Part shown: positions 25,875 to 34,153 of the stretch, piece by piece | Position numbering within the stretch: position 1 is the stretch's first letter | How the letters are laid out: each line of letters opens with the position of its first letter | Source: Dactylosporangium sp040689395 | GTDB taxonomy: Bacteria > Actinomycetota > Actinomycetes > Mycobacteriales > Micromonosporaceae | NCBI RefSeq assembly: GCF_040689395.1 | Contig: NZ_JBFAZX010000002.1 | Location: forward strand, 124,001 to 188,000 | Direction of reading: 5' to 3' | DNA: 64,000 bases | Notes under the pieces: generated by a model | The model's input: only the letters and a program-made list of their open reading frames with translations | The model's database searches: none | Told to the model about the DNA's origin: nothing | Position numbers and translations under genes: made by a program

Positions 25875-28800
25875 GGCCGCCTCCGCCGCCGAGCAGCCGG
25901 TCGGTGACCTGACCCAACAATCCGACCGCGGCGTCGAGCTTCCACCGCGTGCCCGGTAAGGGATGTGCCTGCCACTCGAACTCCTTGCTGAGAAGTGAGG
26001 TCACCGTCTGCCGGGTGGGGCGGGTGCCCGACAGTTCGGCGCAGAGTCGCCGCGGGATCCACGGCGTCGCCGCCAGCCCGCCGAACGCGAAACGTGGTGA
26101 TGCCCAACGACCGTCGGGGGCGATCGAGACCGAGGCGGCGACAGACACCAGTGCGAAGTCGCCGTCCCACTGCTGCAGCTTGGCGAACGCGCCGGAGCTA
26201 CCGCGTGCGCCGGCGGCGATCGAAACCGACTCGATCAACTCGGCCGGCCGCAGCCGCAGTTCCCCCGGACCCTTGAACAGCCCCGCGATGGAGGTGATCC
26301 GGGCGCCCGAAGGCCCCGCGACGCGCACCTGCGCATCCAGCACGGCGAACACCGTGGCGAGGTCCGACGGCGTCACGGCCTGGCAGCGATGGGCGCCGAT
26401 CGCCGCGTGGTGCAGCCGGTGATCACCGGACACGGCATAGCAGGGGCACGTCACGCCGCCCCGCTTGTAGCAGTCGAAGCCGTTGCGGAAGAACCAGCAG
26501 CGCTTCGCCTGCCCGAGGTTACCGCCGACCGTTGCCACCTCGCGGATCTGTGCCGAGGCGATCGTGTCGACGGCCTCGGCGAGCAACGGCATCCGTCCCT
26601 CCGCCCACTGCCCGAGTTCGCTCAGGGTCGCCGCCGCACCGATCCGCAGCCCACCGTCGCCCAACTCGTCGATCGTGCGCATCGCGCTGATCCGTGACGT
26701 GCCCACGAGTACCCGCGGGAACGCCAGGGCCTGATCGCGCTGGACGACGAGATCGCTGCCGCCGCCCATGACCACCGCATCGGGTGCGGCCAGGGCCGCG
26801 ACGGCGTCGGTCACGGTGGCCGGCAGGCCGATCGCCTCGACCGGTCGCGGCTGCGGGCGGCGCGCCCACCGCGTGCCGACGCGGTCGAGCAGGTGATGCA
26901 GGCCCAGCGGGTACATCCTGCGGAACAGCTCGATCTGCCAGCGCGACGGGCGGCGTGCCAGGTGGTGGCGGCGCGGCGGTGTGCCGGCGTGCTCCCGCAG
27001 CGCGGTGAGGACGACATCCGGCGTGAGCGGGAGTTCCCGGAACCGGATGCCGGTCGCCGCGTACACGGCGTTGAGCAGCGCGGGTGCGGCGGGGATGATG
27101 GCGACCTCGCCGACGCTTTTGGCGTTGAACGGCCCGGCCGGCTCCGGTCCCTCGATCAGCTCGACGTCGATCGACGGCACCGCCGTCGAACGCGGCAACG
27201 AGTAGTGCAGATACGACGGGTTGACCACGCGGCCGCCCTCGTAGATCAGCCGCTCGCCCAGCGCCGCGCCGAGTCCCTGCACGACACCGCCGATGACCTG
27301 GCCGGTGACCAGGGCCGGGTTGATCGCCCGGCCGATGTCGTGGGCCGCGACGTAGTCGAGGATCGTGATCACCCCGGTGTCCGGGTCGACCTCGACCTCG
27401 ACCGCGTGCGCGGCGAACGAGTAGCTCGCCGAGATGTTCGGGCGGTCGATGCCGGTCCAGTAGGGCTGCATCCGTTTCTCGAGGTACTCGAGGTCGATGC
27501 GCAGGCTGCCGTTGACCGACTCCGGCGCCAGCTCGACCAGTTCGCCGATCTCGACGGCGGCGTCGGGCGACTCGACCCGGCCCGCGCGCAGGCGCACCTG
27601 CGAGGTCCCCAGCTTGGCCGCGCCGAGCTCCAGCAGGCGATCGGCGACCGCCTGGGCGGTCTGCCGGGTGGCATGACCGCCCATGTGGGTACCGCGTGAG
27701 GACCAGGCTCCCATGTCCGGCGGGGTCTCGTCCCAGTCGGACATGATGACCCGCACCCGCTCGAACGGGACGTCAAGCACCTCGGCGGCGATCTGCCCCA
27801 GGATCGTGCGCTGTCCCGTGCCGGCGTCCGCCCCGCCGAAACGCACCACGACGTCGCCGGTACTGGTCACCTCGACGCCGGCCGCGCTGACGTTCCCGCC
27901 CGGGTAGGCGTATGAGCCGCTCGCGTGCATCCCGGACGCGACGCCCACGCCGCGCCAAGGCCGCTTCGCGCGCCGCTTCTCGTCCCAGCCGATCCGCTCA
28001 CGCACGCTGTGCAGGCACTCGACCAGCCGATTCGAGCCGATCAACGCCCCGGCGAGCGCCTGGGTGTCGGGCCGGCCGGCATTGTGGATACGGAACTCCA
28101 GCGGATCGCGGCCGCATCGCTCGGCGAGCTCGTCGACCGCGGACTCGAGCGCGATCCCCGTCTGGGGTTGGCCGTATCCGCGAAACTGCCCGCCGGGCAC
28201 CAGGTTCGTGTCGACCAGCCGAGCGTCCCACCGCACGGCGTCCGGTCGGTACATCGACCCGAGCTGCTTGATGCCGGCACGCATCACCGAGGGCCCGTAA
28301 TGGTTGTACGCGCCGTTGTCGACGTCGACCGTGACGTCCAGGAAACAGATCCGGTCGTCGGCGTCGGTGTGCGCGACCAGCGTTGTGGTGAACGCGTGCC
28401 GCGGCTTCGTGAACGCGAACTCCTCGGCGCGCGAGAGCTCCAGCAGTACCGGCTGCCCGCACTTCATCGACAGCGCGGCGGCCAGCGCCTCGTGCTCGGA
28501 CACCTTCGACTTCGATCCGAAGCCACCACCGACCGACACGTCGCGGCAGACCACCTGGTCCAGCCGCAGCCCGAGCACCCGCGCCAGCTCGTGCACGACG
28601 AAGTGCGGCGCCTGGGAGGAGGTCCACAGTTCCAGCCGATCGTCGTGCCACCAGGCGATCGTGGTGTTCGGCTCCATGCAGGCATGGTTGACCCGGGGAT
28701 AGCGGTAGGTGCCCTCGACCGAGGTGACGGCGTTGCGGGTGGCCAGTTCCAGATCGCCCCAGTGACCCGCCGTGGCCATGGCAACGTTCGTTCCGCTCGA

Positions 28801-29238
28801 TCGCTTGTGCAGCAGGGGTGCCCGCCGGCCAAGCGCGGCCGGCACGGACAGCACGGCCGGCAGCCGGCGGTAGCGGACCACGATCCGTCGCACCGCCTCC
28901 TCGGCCGCCTCGGCGGTGTCGGCGGCGACCGCCGCCACCTCGTGGCCGACATAGAGCACGCGGTCGACGGCCAGCGGCGAGCGGTCGGAGTACGGCTCGC
29001 CGCTGTGCTCGTACATGACCCCGGGCGCGAAGTCGGCAGCGGTGACGATCGCCCGGACCCCGGGCACCCGCAGCGCTTCGCTGACGTCGAGCCGCTGGAT
29101 CCGCGCGTGCGGGACCGGTGCGCGCAGCACCCGCGCCACCAGCGTCGCGGCGGGCGGCGCGTCCGCGGCGTAGCGGGCCGTGCCTGACGTCTTCTCGACC
29201 CAGTCGATCGGACGCACGGAACGACCGACCACGCTCAC
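25867..29238 (-). CDS. Molybdenum hydroxylase: molybdopterin subunit fused to FAD subunit
   Basis: A 1,123-residue protein of the xanthine dehydrogenase/CO dehydrogenase family that hydroxylates a heteroaromatic or activated C-H with water. The N-terminal 770 residues are the Mo-cofactor subunit (G-G-G-F-G-S-K near the expected site, F-R-G-Y-G-Q-P-Q, and a late active-site glutamate region V-G-E-V-A). From about 800 on is the FAD-binding subunit (V-M-G-G-G-S-D-L and T-V-G-G-N-L-G). The FAD part carries a cysteine-rich insert (R-C-W-F-F-R, D-C-Y-K-R-G-G, C-P-C-Y) like the [4Fe-4S] loop of 4-hydroxybenzoyl-CoA reductase. The GTG start at 29238 overlaps the Fe-S subunit stop (GTGA). Fusion in the order Mo-FAD is unusual. 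Confidence 0.9.
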   Translation of the reverse strand: MSVVGRSVRPIDWVEKTSGTARYAADAPPAATLVARVLRAPVPHARIQRLDVSEALRVPGVRAIVTAADFAPGVMYEHSGEPYSDRSPLAVDRVLYVGHEVAAVAADTAEAAEEAVRRIVVRYRRLPAVLSVPAALGRRAPLLHKRSSGTNVAMATAGHWGDLELATRNAVTSVEGTYRYPRVNHACMEPNTTIAWWHDDRLELWTSSQAPHFVVHELARVLGLRLDQVVCRDVSVGGGFGSKSKVSEHEALAAALSMKCGQPVLLELSRAEEFAFTKPRHAFTTTLVAHTDADDRICFLDVTVDVDNGAYNHYGPSVMRAGIKQLGSMYRPDAVRWDARLVDTNLVPGGQFRGYGQPQTGIALESAVDELAERCGRDPLEFRIHNAGRPDTQALAGALIGSNRLVECLHSVRERIGWDEKRRAKRPWRGVGVASGMHASGSYAYPGGNVSAAGVEVTSTGDVVVRFGGADAGTGQRTILGQIAAEVLDVPFERVRVIMSDWDETPPDMGAWSSRGTHMGGHATRQTAQAVADRLLELGAAKLGTSQVRLRAGRVESPDAAVEIGELVELAPESVNGSLRIDLEYLEKRMQPYWTGIDRPNISASYSFAAHAVEVEVDPDTGVITILDYVAAHDIGRAINPALVTGQVIGGVVQGLGAALGERLIYEGGRVVNPSYLHYSLPRSTAVPSIDVELIEGPEPAGPFNAKSVGEVAIIPAAPALLNAVYAATGIRFRELPLTPDVVLTALREHAGTPPRRHHLARRPSRWQIELFRRMYPLGLHHLLDRVGTRWARRPQPRPVEAIGLPATVTDAVAALAAPDAVVMGGGSDLVVQRDQALAFPRVLVGTSRISAMRTIDELGDGGLRIGAAATLSELGQWAEGRMPLLAEAVDTIASAQIREVATVGGNLGQAKRCWFFRNGFDCYKRGGVTCPCYAVSGDHRLHHAAIGAHRCQAVTPSDLATVFAVLDAQVRVAGPSGARITSIAGLFKGPGELRLRPAELIESVSIAAGARGSSGAFAKLQQWDGDFALVSVAASVSIAPDGRWASPRFAFGGLAATPWIPRRLCAELSGTRPTRQTVTSLLSKEFEWQAHPLPGTRWKLDAAVGLLGQVTDRLLGGGGGHE

Positions 29239-29747
29239 GCGCCGGCCTCCACAGCCTGCCGGCGCGACTGCGCCACCGCGCAGACGGCGTCCACGATCTG
29301 GCGATAGCCGGTGCACCGGCAGACGTTGCCCGCCATGGCGCGGGTGATCTCGTCCCGGCTTCGGTGCGGATTCTCGCGAAGCACGGCCTCGGCGCGCACG
29401 ACCTGTCCCGGCGTGCAGAACCCGCATTGGAACGCGGCGTGATCGGCGAACGCGGCGCGCAGGTCGTCGCACGCCTCTCCCAGTCCGGCAGCGGTGGTGA
29501 CATCCGCGGACACGAGCGCGGCCAGCGTCGTGCAGGCCATGATCGCCCGGCCGTCGACGAGAACGGTGCAGGCACCGCACTCGCCGCGCCGGCAGGACGC
29601 TTTCGGCGCCGTGTAGCCGGCGGCGCGCAGCTCGTCCAGCAGGGTCGCGTGCGGCGGCCCCGTGATCGTCAGCCGCGCGCCGTCGACCGTGAGCGTTCGT
29701 ACCGGCTCGTCCGCTGACCCTCCCGGTGCTCCGGTGGGAGTTGGCAT
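29235..29747 (-). CDS. Molybdenum hydroxylase [2Fe-2S] subunit
   Basis: Electron-transfer subunit of 170 residues (CoxS/XdhC type). The plant-type cluster is bound by C-R-R-G-E-C-G-A-C and the following C after M-A. The second, alpha-helical cluster is bound by C-G-F-C-T-P-G and C-R-C-T-G-Y. It pairs with the fused Mo/FAD subunit encoded next. It starts one base after the isochorismatase-like gene ends. Confidence 0.94.
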   Translation of the reverse strand: MPTPTGAPGGSADEPVRTLTVDGARLTITGPPHATLLDELRAAGYTAPKASCRRGECGACTVLVDGRAIMACTTLAALVSADVTTAAGLGEACDDLRAAFADHAAFQCGFCTPGQVVRAEAVLRENPHRSRDEITRAMAGNVCRCTGYRQIVDAVCAVAQSRRQAVEAGA

Positions 29748-29748
29748 C

Positions 29749-30384
29749 TCAGCGCTCCAGCGCTTCCGTCAACCCGGTCAGGTCGGTGACGACGCCGTGG
29801 AATCGTTCGATGCTCGCCAGGGTCGCGGCATGCGCTGCGTCATCAGAGTCGGCTACACAATCGGCGGGAACGACGACGTCGAAGTCCCGCGCGTAGGCGT
29901 CGCGGATCGTCGAGTCGACACAGAAGCTCGTGGTCGTCCCGGTCACGATCAGCACCTGAACGGCGCGCATGCGCAGCTCGCCCTCGAGCGTGGTCTGGAA
30001 GAACGCGCTCGAACGGTGCTTCACGACGATCTCGTCCCGCTCCTGCCGGACGGCCTTCATCTCGTCCAGGAGCTCGGCGTCCCAGGTGCCGCGCCGGCAG
30101 AGCTCCAGCTTGACGCCACGCCGCTCCAGGTGCGACGGGATCCGCCGGCGCCCGCGGGTGACGTCGTCGTTGTAGTGCACCTGCTGGGTGAACCACACCG
30201 GGATGTCCAGGCGGTGCGCCAGGTCGATCGCCGTGATCACGTTGGGGATGATCTCTCGCGGGCGGCGCACGGCGTCCGCGCCGAAGGCCTGCCCACGCGA
30301 ACCGTCGGGGTGGCAGAAGCCGTTCTGCATATCGACGACCAGCAGCCCGACCTCTCGCGGATCGAGCTTGACACTAAGCGGCAT
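29749..30384 (-). CDS. Isochorismatase-family cysteine hydrolase (amidase-like)
   Basis: A 211-residue cysteine hydrolase with a complete catalytic triad: Asp18 (V-V-D-M-Q-N-G-F), Lys122 (V-K-H-R-S-S-A-F) and Cys155 (T-S-F-C-V-D-S-T). Members of this group hydrolyse amides such as N-carbamoylsarcosine, biuret, ureidoacrylate and maleamate. Its place between a dihydropyrimidinase-like hydrolase and a molybdenum hydroxylase suggests it cleaves the linear amide or carbamoyl product of ring opening. It overlaps the previous gene by 11 bp. Confidence 0.87.
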   Translation of the reverse strand: MPLSVKLDPREVGLLVVDMQNGFCHPDGSRGQAFGADAVRRPREIIPNVITAIDLAHRLDIPVWFTQQVHYNDDVTRGRRRIPSHLERRGVKLELCRRGTWDAELLDEMKAVRQERDEIVVKHRSSAFFQTTLEGELRMRAVQVLIVTGTTTSFCVDSTIRDAYARDFDVVVPADCVADSDDAAHAATLASIERFHGVVTDLTGLTEALER

Positions 30385-31774
30385 GCCAGTTCCTTCCCTT
30401 GGTAAGGTCGGGCTCGGGTTTGGTGATCACTTGACCGCTACCGGGTTCGGCCAGGACCTCGCCGTCGCGGAAGATGACTTCGCCACGGCGCATCGTCAAC
30501 GTCGGCCAGCCGCGCAGGGGCACACCCTCGAACGCGCTGGGGAACTCGCTCCGCGTGACCTCGGGCCCGACCGTGACCTCGTTGTCCAGGTCGACCACGA
30601 CGAGATCGGCGTCCGAGCCGACCTGCAGCGTGCCCTTGCGCGGGTAGAGGCCGAACAGCCGAGCCGGGTTGTACGCCATGGTCTCGGCGACCTTCTCCAA
30701 GGTGATGCGGCCCTTGAGGAAGCCCTCGGTCAACACGACGGGAAGCATCGTGGCCAGACCCGCGAAGCCCGGGGCCTCCTCCCAGAAGCCCTTGCCGGAC
30801 TTGGCGATCGGAACGTGGTCGGATCCGATGGTGGCGATCCAGCCCTCGCGCAGGCCGCGCCAGAGTTCGGCCTGGTGCTCCGCGTTGCGCAGGGCCGGGG
30901 CGACCTTCCCGACCCCCGAGCCGTGGGCGGTGAGCCGGGGGTCGTCGGCGGTGAGCGCGAGGTAGTGCGGGCACGTCTCGAGCACGACGGTGCGCCCCTT
31001 GCGCCGTGACTCGGCCGCCGCGTCCACGGCCATGCCCACGGTGGTGTGGGGCACGTACAGCGGGCACTGCTGGAGGTCGGCCAGCCAGATCGCCCGGAGC
31101 AGGTCCTGCTCCTCGACGAAGTCGGGGCGCGACTCGGTATAGGCGGCCAAGTCGTTGCCGCCGCGGGACTTCACCTGGGCGGTGAGGTGGCACACCAGCG
31201 AGTCGTCCTCGCAGTGGACCATGCACCAGGCGTGCGGACCGAGCTCGCGGATGCGCTCCATCGCCGCGTAGAGCACCGCGTCGTTGACCGAGACCAGTCC
31301 GATCGGGTTCCCCGGCTCGTAGCCGCCCATGTAGAACTTGAAGCTCGTCACGCCGAACTCCTCGGCGTACCGCGGGATCTCGTACACCTGCTCCATCGTC
31401 GAGATGATGAAGTGGAACTGCGTGTCGACGAGCATCCGGGTCCGGGCCAGTTCCAGCTCGGCCGGGAACGTGTCGAGGAAGGACTTGCCGGAGCGGCGAT
31501 ACTGCAACACGGTGGTCACGCCCCCGCGCGCCGCACTGGCCGTCTCGGAGGCGAAGATCTCGGCGAGCGGCCGGCCACCGCCCAGGTGGACGTGTGGGTC
31601 GACCAGCCCCGGCAGCACGTACTTGCCGCCACAGTCGATCCGTTCGGCGGCCTCGGGGAGCGCCCGCTCGTCACCGATGGCCACGACGCGACCGTCCGCG
31701 ATGGCGATCGCGGCGTCGACGATGCCGCTCGGGCTGACGATCCGTCCGCCCACGACCAGCTTGTCTACCTGCAT
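30374..31774 (-). CDS. Dihydropyrimidinase/hydantoinase-like cyclic amidohydrolase
   Basis: A 466-residue binuclear-metal amidohydrolase that opens cyclic imides or ureides. The motifs are D-P-H-V-H-L-G, the lysine to be carbamylated in S-F-K-F-Y-M-G-G, M-V-H-C-E-D-D, Y-V-P-H-T-T and the catalytic aspartate in G-S-D-H-V-P. The ATG at 31774 has a GGA site upstream and gives the typical start; a longer frame exists but is not supported. It is first in the seven-gene leftward operon and would be controlled from the region with operator copies at 31972-32010. Allantoinase or another cyclic amidase is an alternative. Confidence 0.88.
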   Translation of the reverse strand: MQVDKLVVGGRIVSPSGIVDAAIAIADGRVVAIGDERALPEAAERIDCGGKYVLPGLVDPHVHLGGGRPLAEIFASETASAARGGVTTVLQYRRSGKSFLDTFPAELELARTRMLVDTQFHFIISTMEQVYEIPRYAEEFGVTSFKFYMGGYEPGNPIGLVSVNDAVLYAAMERIRELGPHAWCMVHCEDDSLVCHLTAQVKSRGGNDLAAYTESRPDFVEEQDLLRAIWLADLQQCPLYVPHTTVGMAVDAAAESRRKGRTVVLETCPHYLALTADDPRLTAHGSGVGKVAPALRNAEHQAELWRGLREGWIATIGSDHVPIAKSGKGFWEEAPGFAGLATMLPVVLTEGFLKGRITLEKVAETMAYNPARLFGLYPRKGTLQVGSDADLVVVDLDNEVTVGPEVTRSEFPSAFEGVPLRGWPTLTMRRGEVIFRDGEVLAEPGSGQVITKPEPDLTKGRNWHAA

Positions 31775-31971
31775 GTGTCTTCCAGTCCTCGCCTCGTGAT
31801 GGCCGAAGATCATCGAGCCGTGCGCCGGGACGGCATGCGGCTCGCGGGAGGGTAGCTGTCGGCCGCTAACCCAAGGGGTTGGGAACATCTCACGCCGCCG
31901 GACCGTCCTGACCCAGTGGCCGAACCGGTGCGGCAATGCCGTCCATGGGACGCTATCCAGGGCGCTAGACC

Positions 31972-32010
31972 ATGTCAAGAATGCGGAACGACATCTTGCA
32001 ATATAAGATG
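31972..32010. promoter_or_regulatory. Tandem operator pair upstream of the heterocycle operon
   Basis: CATCTTGCA-A-TATAAGATG at 31992-32010 is a strongly symmetrical copy (left half 8 of 9 to consensus). A partial copy ending in TGCGGAACG starts 20 bp earlier, at 31972. Both lie about 200 bp upstream of the dihydropyrimidinase-like gene and just beyond the mftE stop. The rest of the 241-bp gap shows nothing convincing. Confidence 0.55.
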
Positions 32011-32015
32011 GCTGC

Positions 32016-32732
32016 CTACGCCGGCGAGGCCCCGCCGACCGTGGTCAGCAGGCCGGTCAGGGCCGCGTCGGCGCGCTGGACGAGATGCGTGAACAGCTCG
32101 GCACCCTGCTCGCCGGACGCGCCGGTGGGGTTGCCGAGCACGCCGTTCGCGCTCACGGCTCGGACGCCGTCCGCGCGCAGTCGCGGCATGAGCTCGACGA
32201 TCGGCGCCGTCTCGCCGGGCTCCGCCAGGTCGAGACGGACCCGGGCCGGGTCGAGGTGGAGCATGAGGGAGGTCTCCGTCCGGCCGGCATGGGCGTCCCC
32301 GCCCGGGACCGTCAGGTGGTGGACGACGACCGGTATGCCTTCGCGTTCGCCGGCGGCGCGGACCTGCCGCAGCGCGTCGACGTTGCCACCGTGCCCGTTG
32401 ACGATGAATACCGCGCGCCACCAGCGCGAAGCGCGTCGAACGAGCTCACTGACCAGGTGCGCCAAGGCCTCCGTGCCGATCGACAGCGTCCCCGGGAAGG
32501 CCGCGTGCTCGTCACTGGCACCCAGCCGCAGGACCGGCGCGAGACCGACCTGCGGGCGGATCCGGTGCAGGCGCCGCGCGACGGCATCCGCGATGAACGC
32601 GTCGGTGTCGAGGGGAAGGTGCGGTCCATGCTGCTCGGTCGAGCCGATCGGCAGGACCAGGACATCGCGATGGGCCGCCTCGACCTCGGGCCAGCGTGCG
32701 TCTTGCAGCGGCGGCATCGGATGTGCTCTCAT
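32016..32732 (-). CDS. mftE: Mycofactocin precursor peptidase MftE (creatininase family)
   Basis: Metal-dependent peptidase of 238 residues that releases the modified C-terminal Val-Tyr dipeptide from MftA after MftC has acted. Creatininase-fold metal motifs are clear: G-S-T-E-Q-H-G-P-H-L-P-L-D-T-D (30-44), N-G-H-G-G-N and A-G-R-T-E-T-S-L. The ATG overlaps the mftF stop (ATGA). In most actinobacteria mftE follows mftD in one operon; here it is the last gene of the opposite transcript. Confidence 0.93.
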   Translation of the reverse strand: MRAHPMPPLQDARWPEVEAAHRDVLVLPIGSTEQHGPHLPLDTDAFIADAVARRLHRIRPQVGLAPVLRLGASDEHAAFPGTLSIGTEALAHLVSELVRRASRWWRAVFIVNGHGGNVDALRQVRAAGEREGIPVVVHHLTVPGGDAHAGRTETSLMLHLDPARVRLDLAEPGETAPIVELMPRLRADGVRAVSANGVLGNPTGASGEQGAELFTHLVQRADAALTGLLTTVGGASPA

Positions 32733-34153
32733 CGGCGCCGCTGGAAGCCTGGGAGATCAGGGAGGTCACGGACCCGCGGCAGCAGTGGGCCCGGGACGCG
32801 GGATCGCAGGCAACTGCGCCACACCCCGATGCTGTAGGCCACGTCGTCCAGGGCACGGGCGAGCACCGTCGCCCCGGCGGCGCGCGCGGTCTGCGCGCAC
32901 GAGGCGCCCGCGCGGTACTCCTGTATGGCGGCGCTCGACGCCACCTCGGCGTAGCCGGCCGCGATCGCCAGGAGCAGCCGCCGCCGCAGGGGCGGGTGCG
33001 CAAGCGCTACCGCGACCGCTGTCACCGGCAGGAACGGGCGGACCATCCAGCGGCCGAGGCCGGTGATGGCGAGCAGCTGGCCGCGGGCGGCCAACCGCCG
33101 CGCCTGCCCCGGCGGGAGTTGGGGAAGCTCACGCGGCGCGCCGGCGATCGCGAAGCCGGCGGCCGCCACGCCCAGCTCGGGGCGACCGGCGACGCCCAGC
33201 AGCCACGGTGCCAGCGACCCGATCGACACGTTGGCGTGGCGGATCGTCCCGGGGTGGCGAACTTCGAGCAGTCCGACGCTGTCTCCGTAGAAGCGCCGCC
33301 GGGACAGGGCTTTCCACAACGACGGGCGCGGCTGGTGCGACACGACGATGCGTGGTTCGTAGCGGACGCGGCCGCGGTCGGTGAACCGCCACACGAGATC
33401 GACGTCCTCTCCCACGGGCATCGCCTCGTCGAAGCCACCGACGGCGCGGAAGTGATCGCGGTCGACGATCAGCGTGGCGGTGGGGACGAAGCTGACGGCC
33501 GAGCCGGCGACGACGTCCGCCGGGACCCGCCCGAAGTCGAGGGCGCTCGCCCGCGACTCGACGATTCCGACGAGACCGGGCGCACGGGTGGTGACGACGC
33601 GGGGCGCGACGGCGATCACGCCGGGCTCGGCGGTCACGCCGAGGAGGGCACCGAGCCAGCCCGCGGGCGGCTGGACATCGGCGTCGACGAAGGCGATCCA
33701 CCGGGTTTCCGCGAGCGCGGCGCCGGAATTTCGTGCCGCGGCCGCGCCGCGCCGCTGAGCATGACGGATGACGACGACGTCCGGGCGCCCCTCCGCGAGC
33801 GGTGCGAGGGGTTCGGGCGATCCGTCGTCGACCACGACGACCGGCACCCCGCGAGGGATGCGCTCCAACAGCCGGCGCACCGGCTCGGGTGCCGACAGTG
33901 CCGGGATGACCACCGTGACATCGGCGGGCGTGACCGGCTCCGCCATGGGCGGCACGAGCATGCCGGCCCGGACCAGCTTGGCGGCGAGTCGCCCGCTCGC
34001 CGACTCGGGCGGCGGCGGCTGCGAGGCGGCCAGCAGCTGCGAGAGGGCCGCCACGCCCTTGGGGGCCAGACGCATGACCCGGTAGGGCGAGCCGCCGACG
34101 AGGGTGGCCGCGTCCGGCCGCTCGACGCCCGGGGCCAGCTCAAACGCGGTCAT
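32729..34153 (-). CDS. mftF: Mycofactocin glycosyltransferase MftF
   Basis: A 474-residue family 2 glycosyltransferase that adds glucose units to premycofactocin. The N-terminal 75 residues resemble the MftF-specific leader (R-V-M-R-L-A-P-K-G). The GT2 domain runs from about 80 to 290, with V-V-I-P-A-L, V-V-D-D-G-S, F-V-D-A-D-V and G-E-D-V-D-L-V-W. The C-terminal part is hydrophobic and probably membrane-associated. The ATG at 34153 overlaps the SDR stop, and the end overlaps mftE, so the three genes are translationally coupled. Confidence 0.93.
   Translation of the reverse strand: MTAFELAPGVERPDAATLVGGSPYRVMRLAPKGVAALSQLLAASQPPPPESASGRLAAKLVRAGMLVPPMAEPVTPADVTVVIPALSAPEPVRRLLERIPRGVPVVVVDDGSPEPLAPLAEGRPDVVVIRHAQRRGAAAARNSGAALAETRWIAFVDADVQPPAGWLGALLGVTAEPGVIAVAPRVVTTRAPGLVGIVESRASALDFGRVPADVVAGSAVSFVPTATLIVDRDHFRAVGGFDEAMPVGEDVDLVWRFTDRGRVRYEPRIVVSHQPRPSLWKALSRRRFYGDSVGLLEVRHPGTIRHANVSIGSLAPWLLGVAGRPELGVAAAGFAIAGAPRELPQLPPGQARRLAARGQLLAITGLGRWMVRPFLPVTAVAVALAHPPLRRRLLLAIAAGYAEVASSAAIQEYRAGASCAQTARAAGATVLARALDDVAYSIGVWRSCLRSRVPGPLLPRVRDLPDLPGFQRRR

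Noticed and set aside
25347..29747. A carbon monoxide dehydrogenase (CoxMSL) operon
   Set aside because: The CO dehydrogenase active-site signature (A-Y-R-C-S-F-R) is not seen in the Mo subunit, and the neighbours are ring-opening hydrolases.
29749..30384. A second phzD
   Set aside because: This protein keeps the catalytic cysteine (Cys155), which points to amide hydrolysis; the phzD at 40595 has glycine there.
31886..31904. A further copy of the 19-bp operator
   Set aside because: Only the first seven bases of one half fit and the second half does not, so it is not counted.
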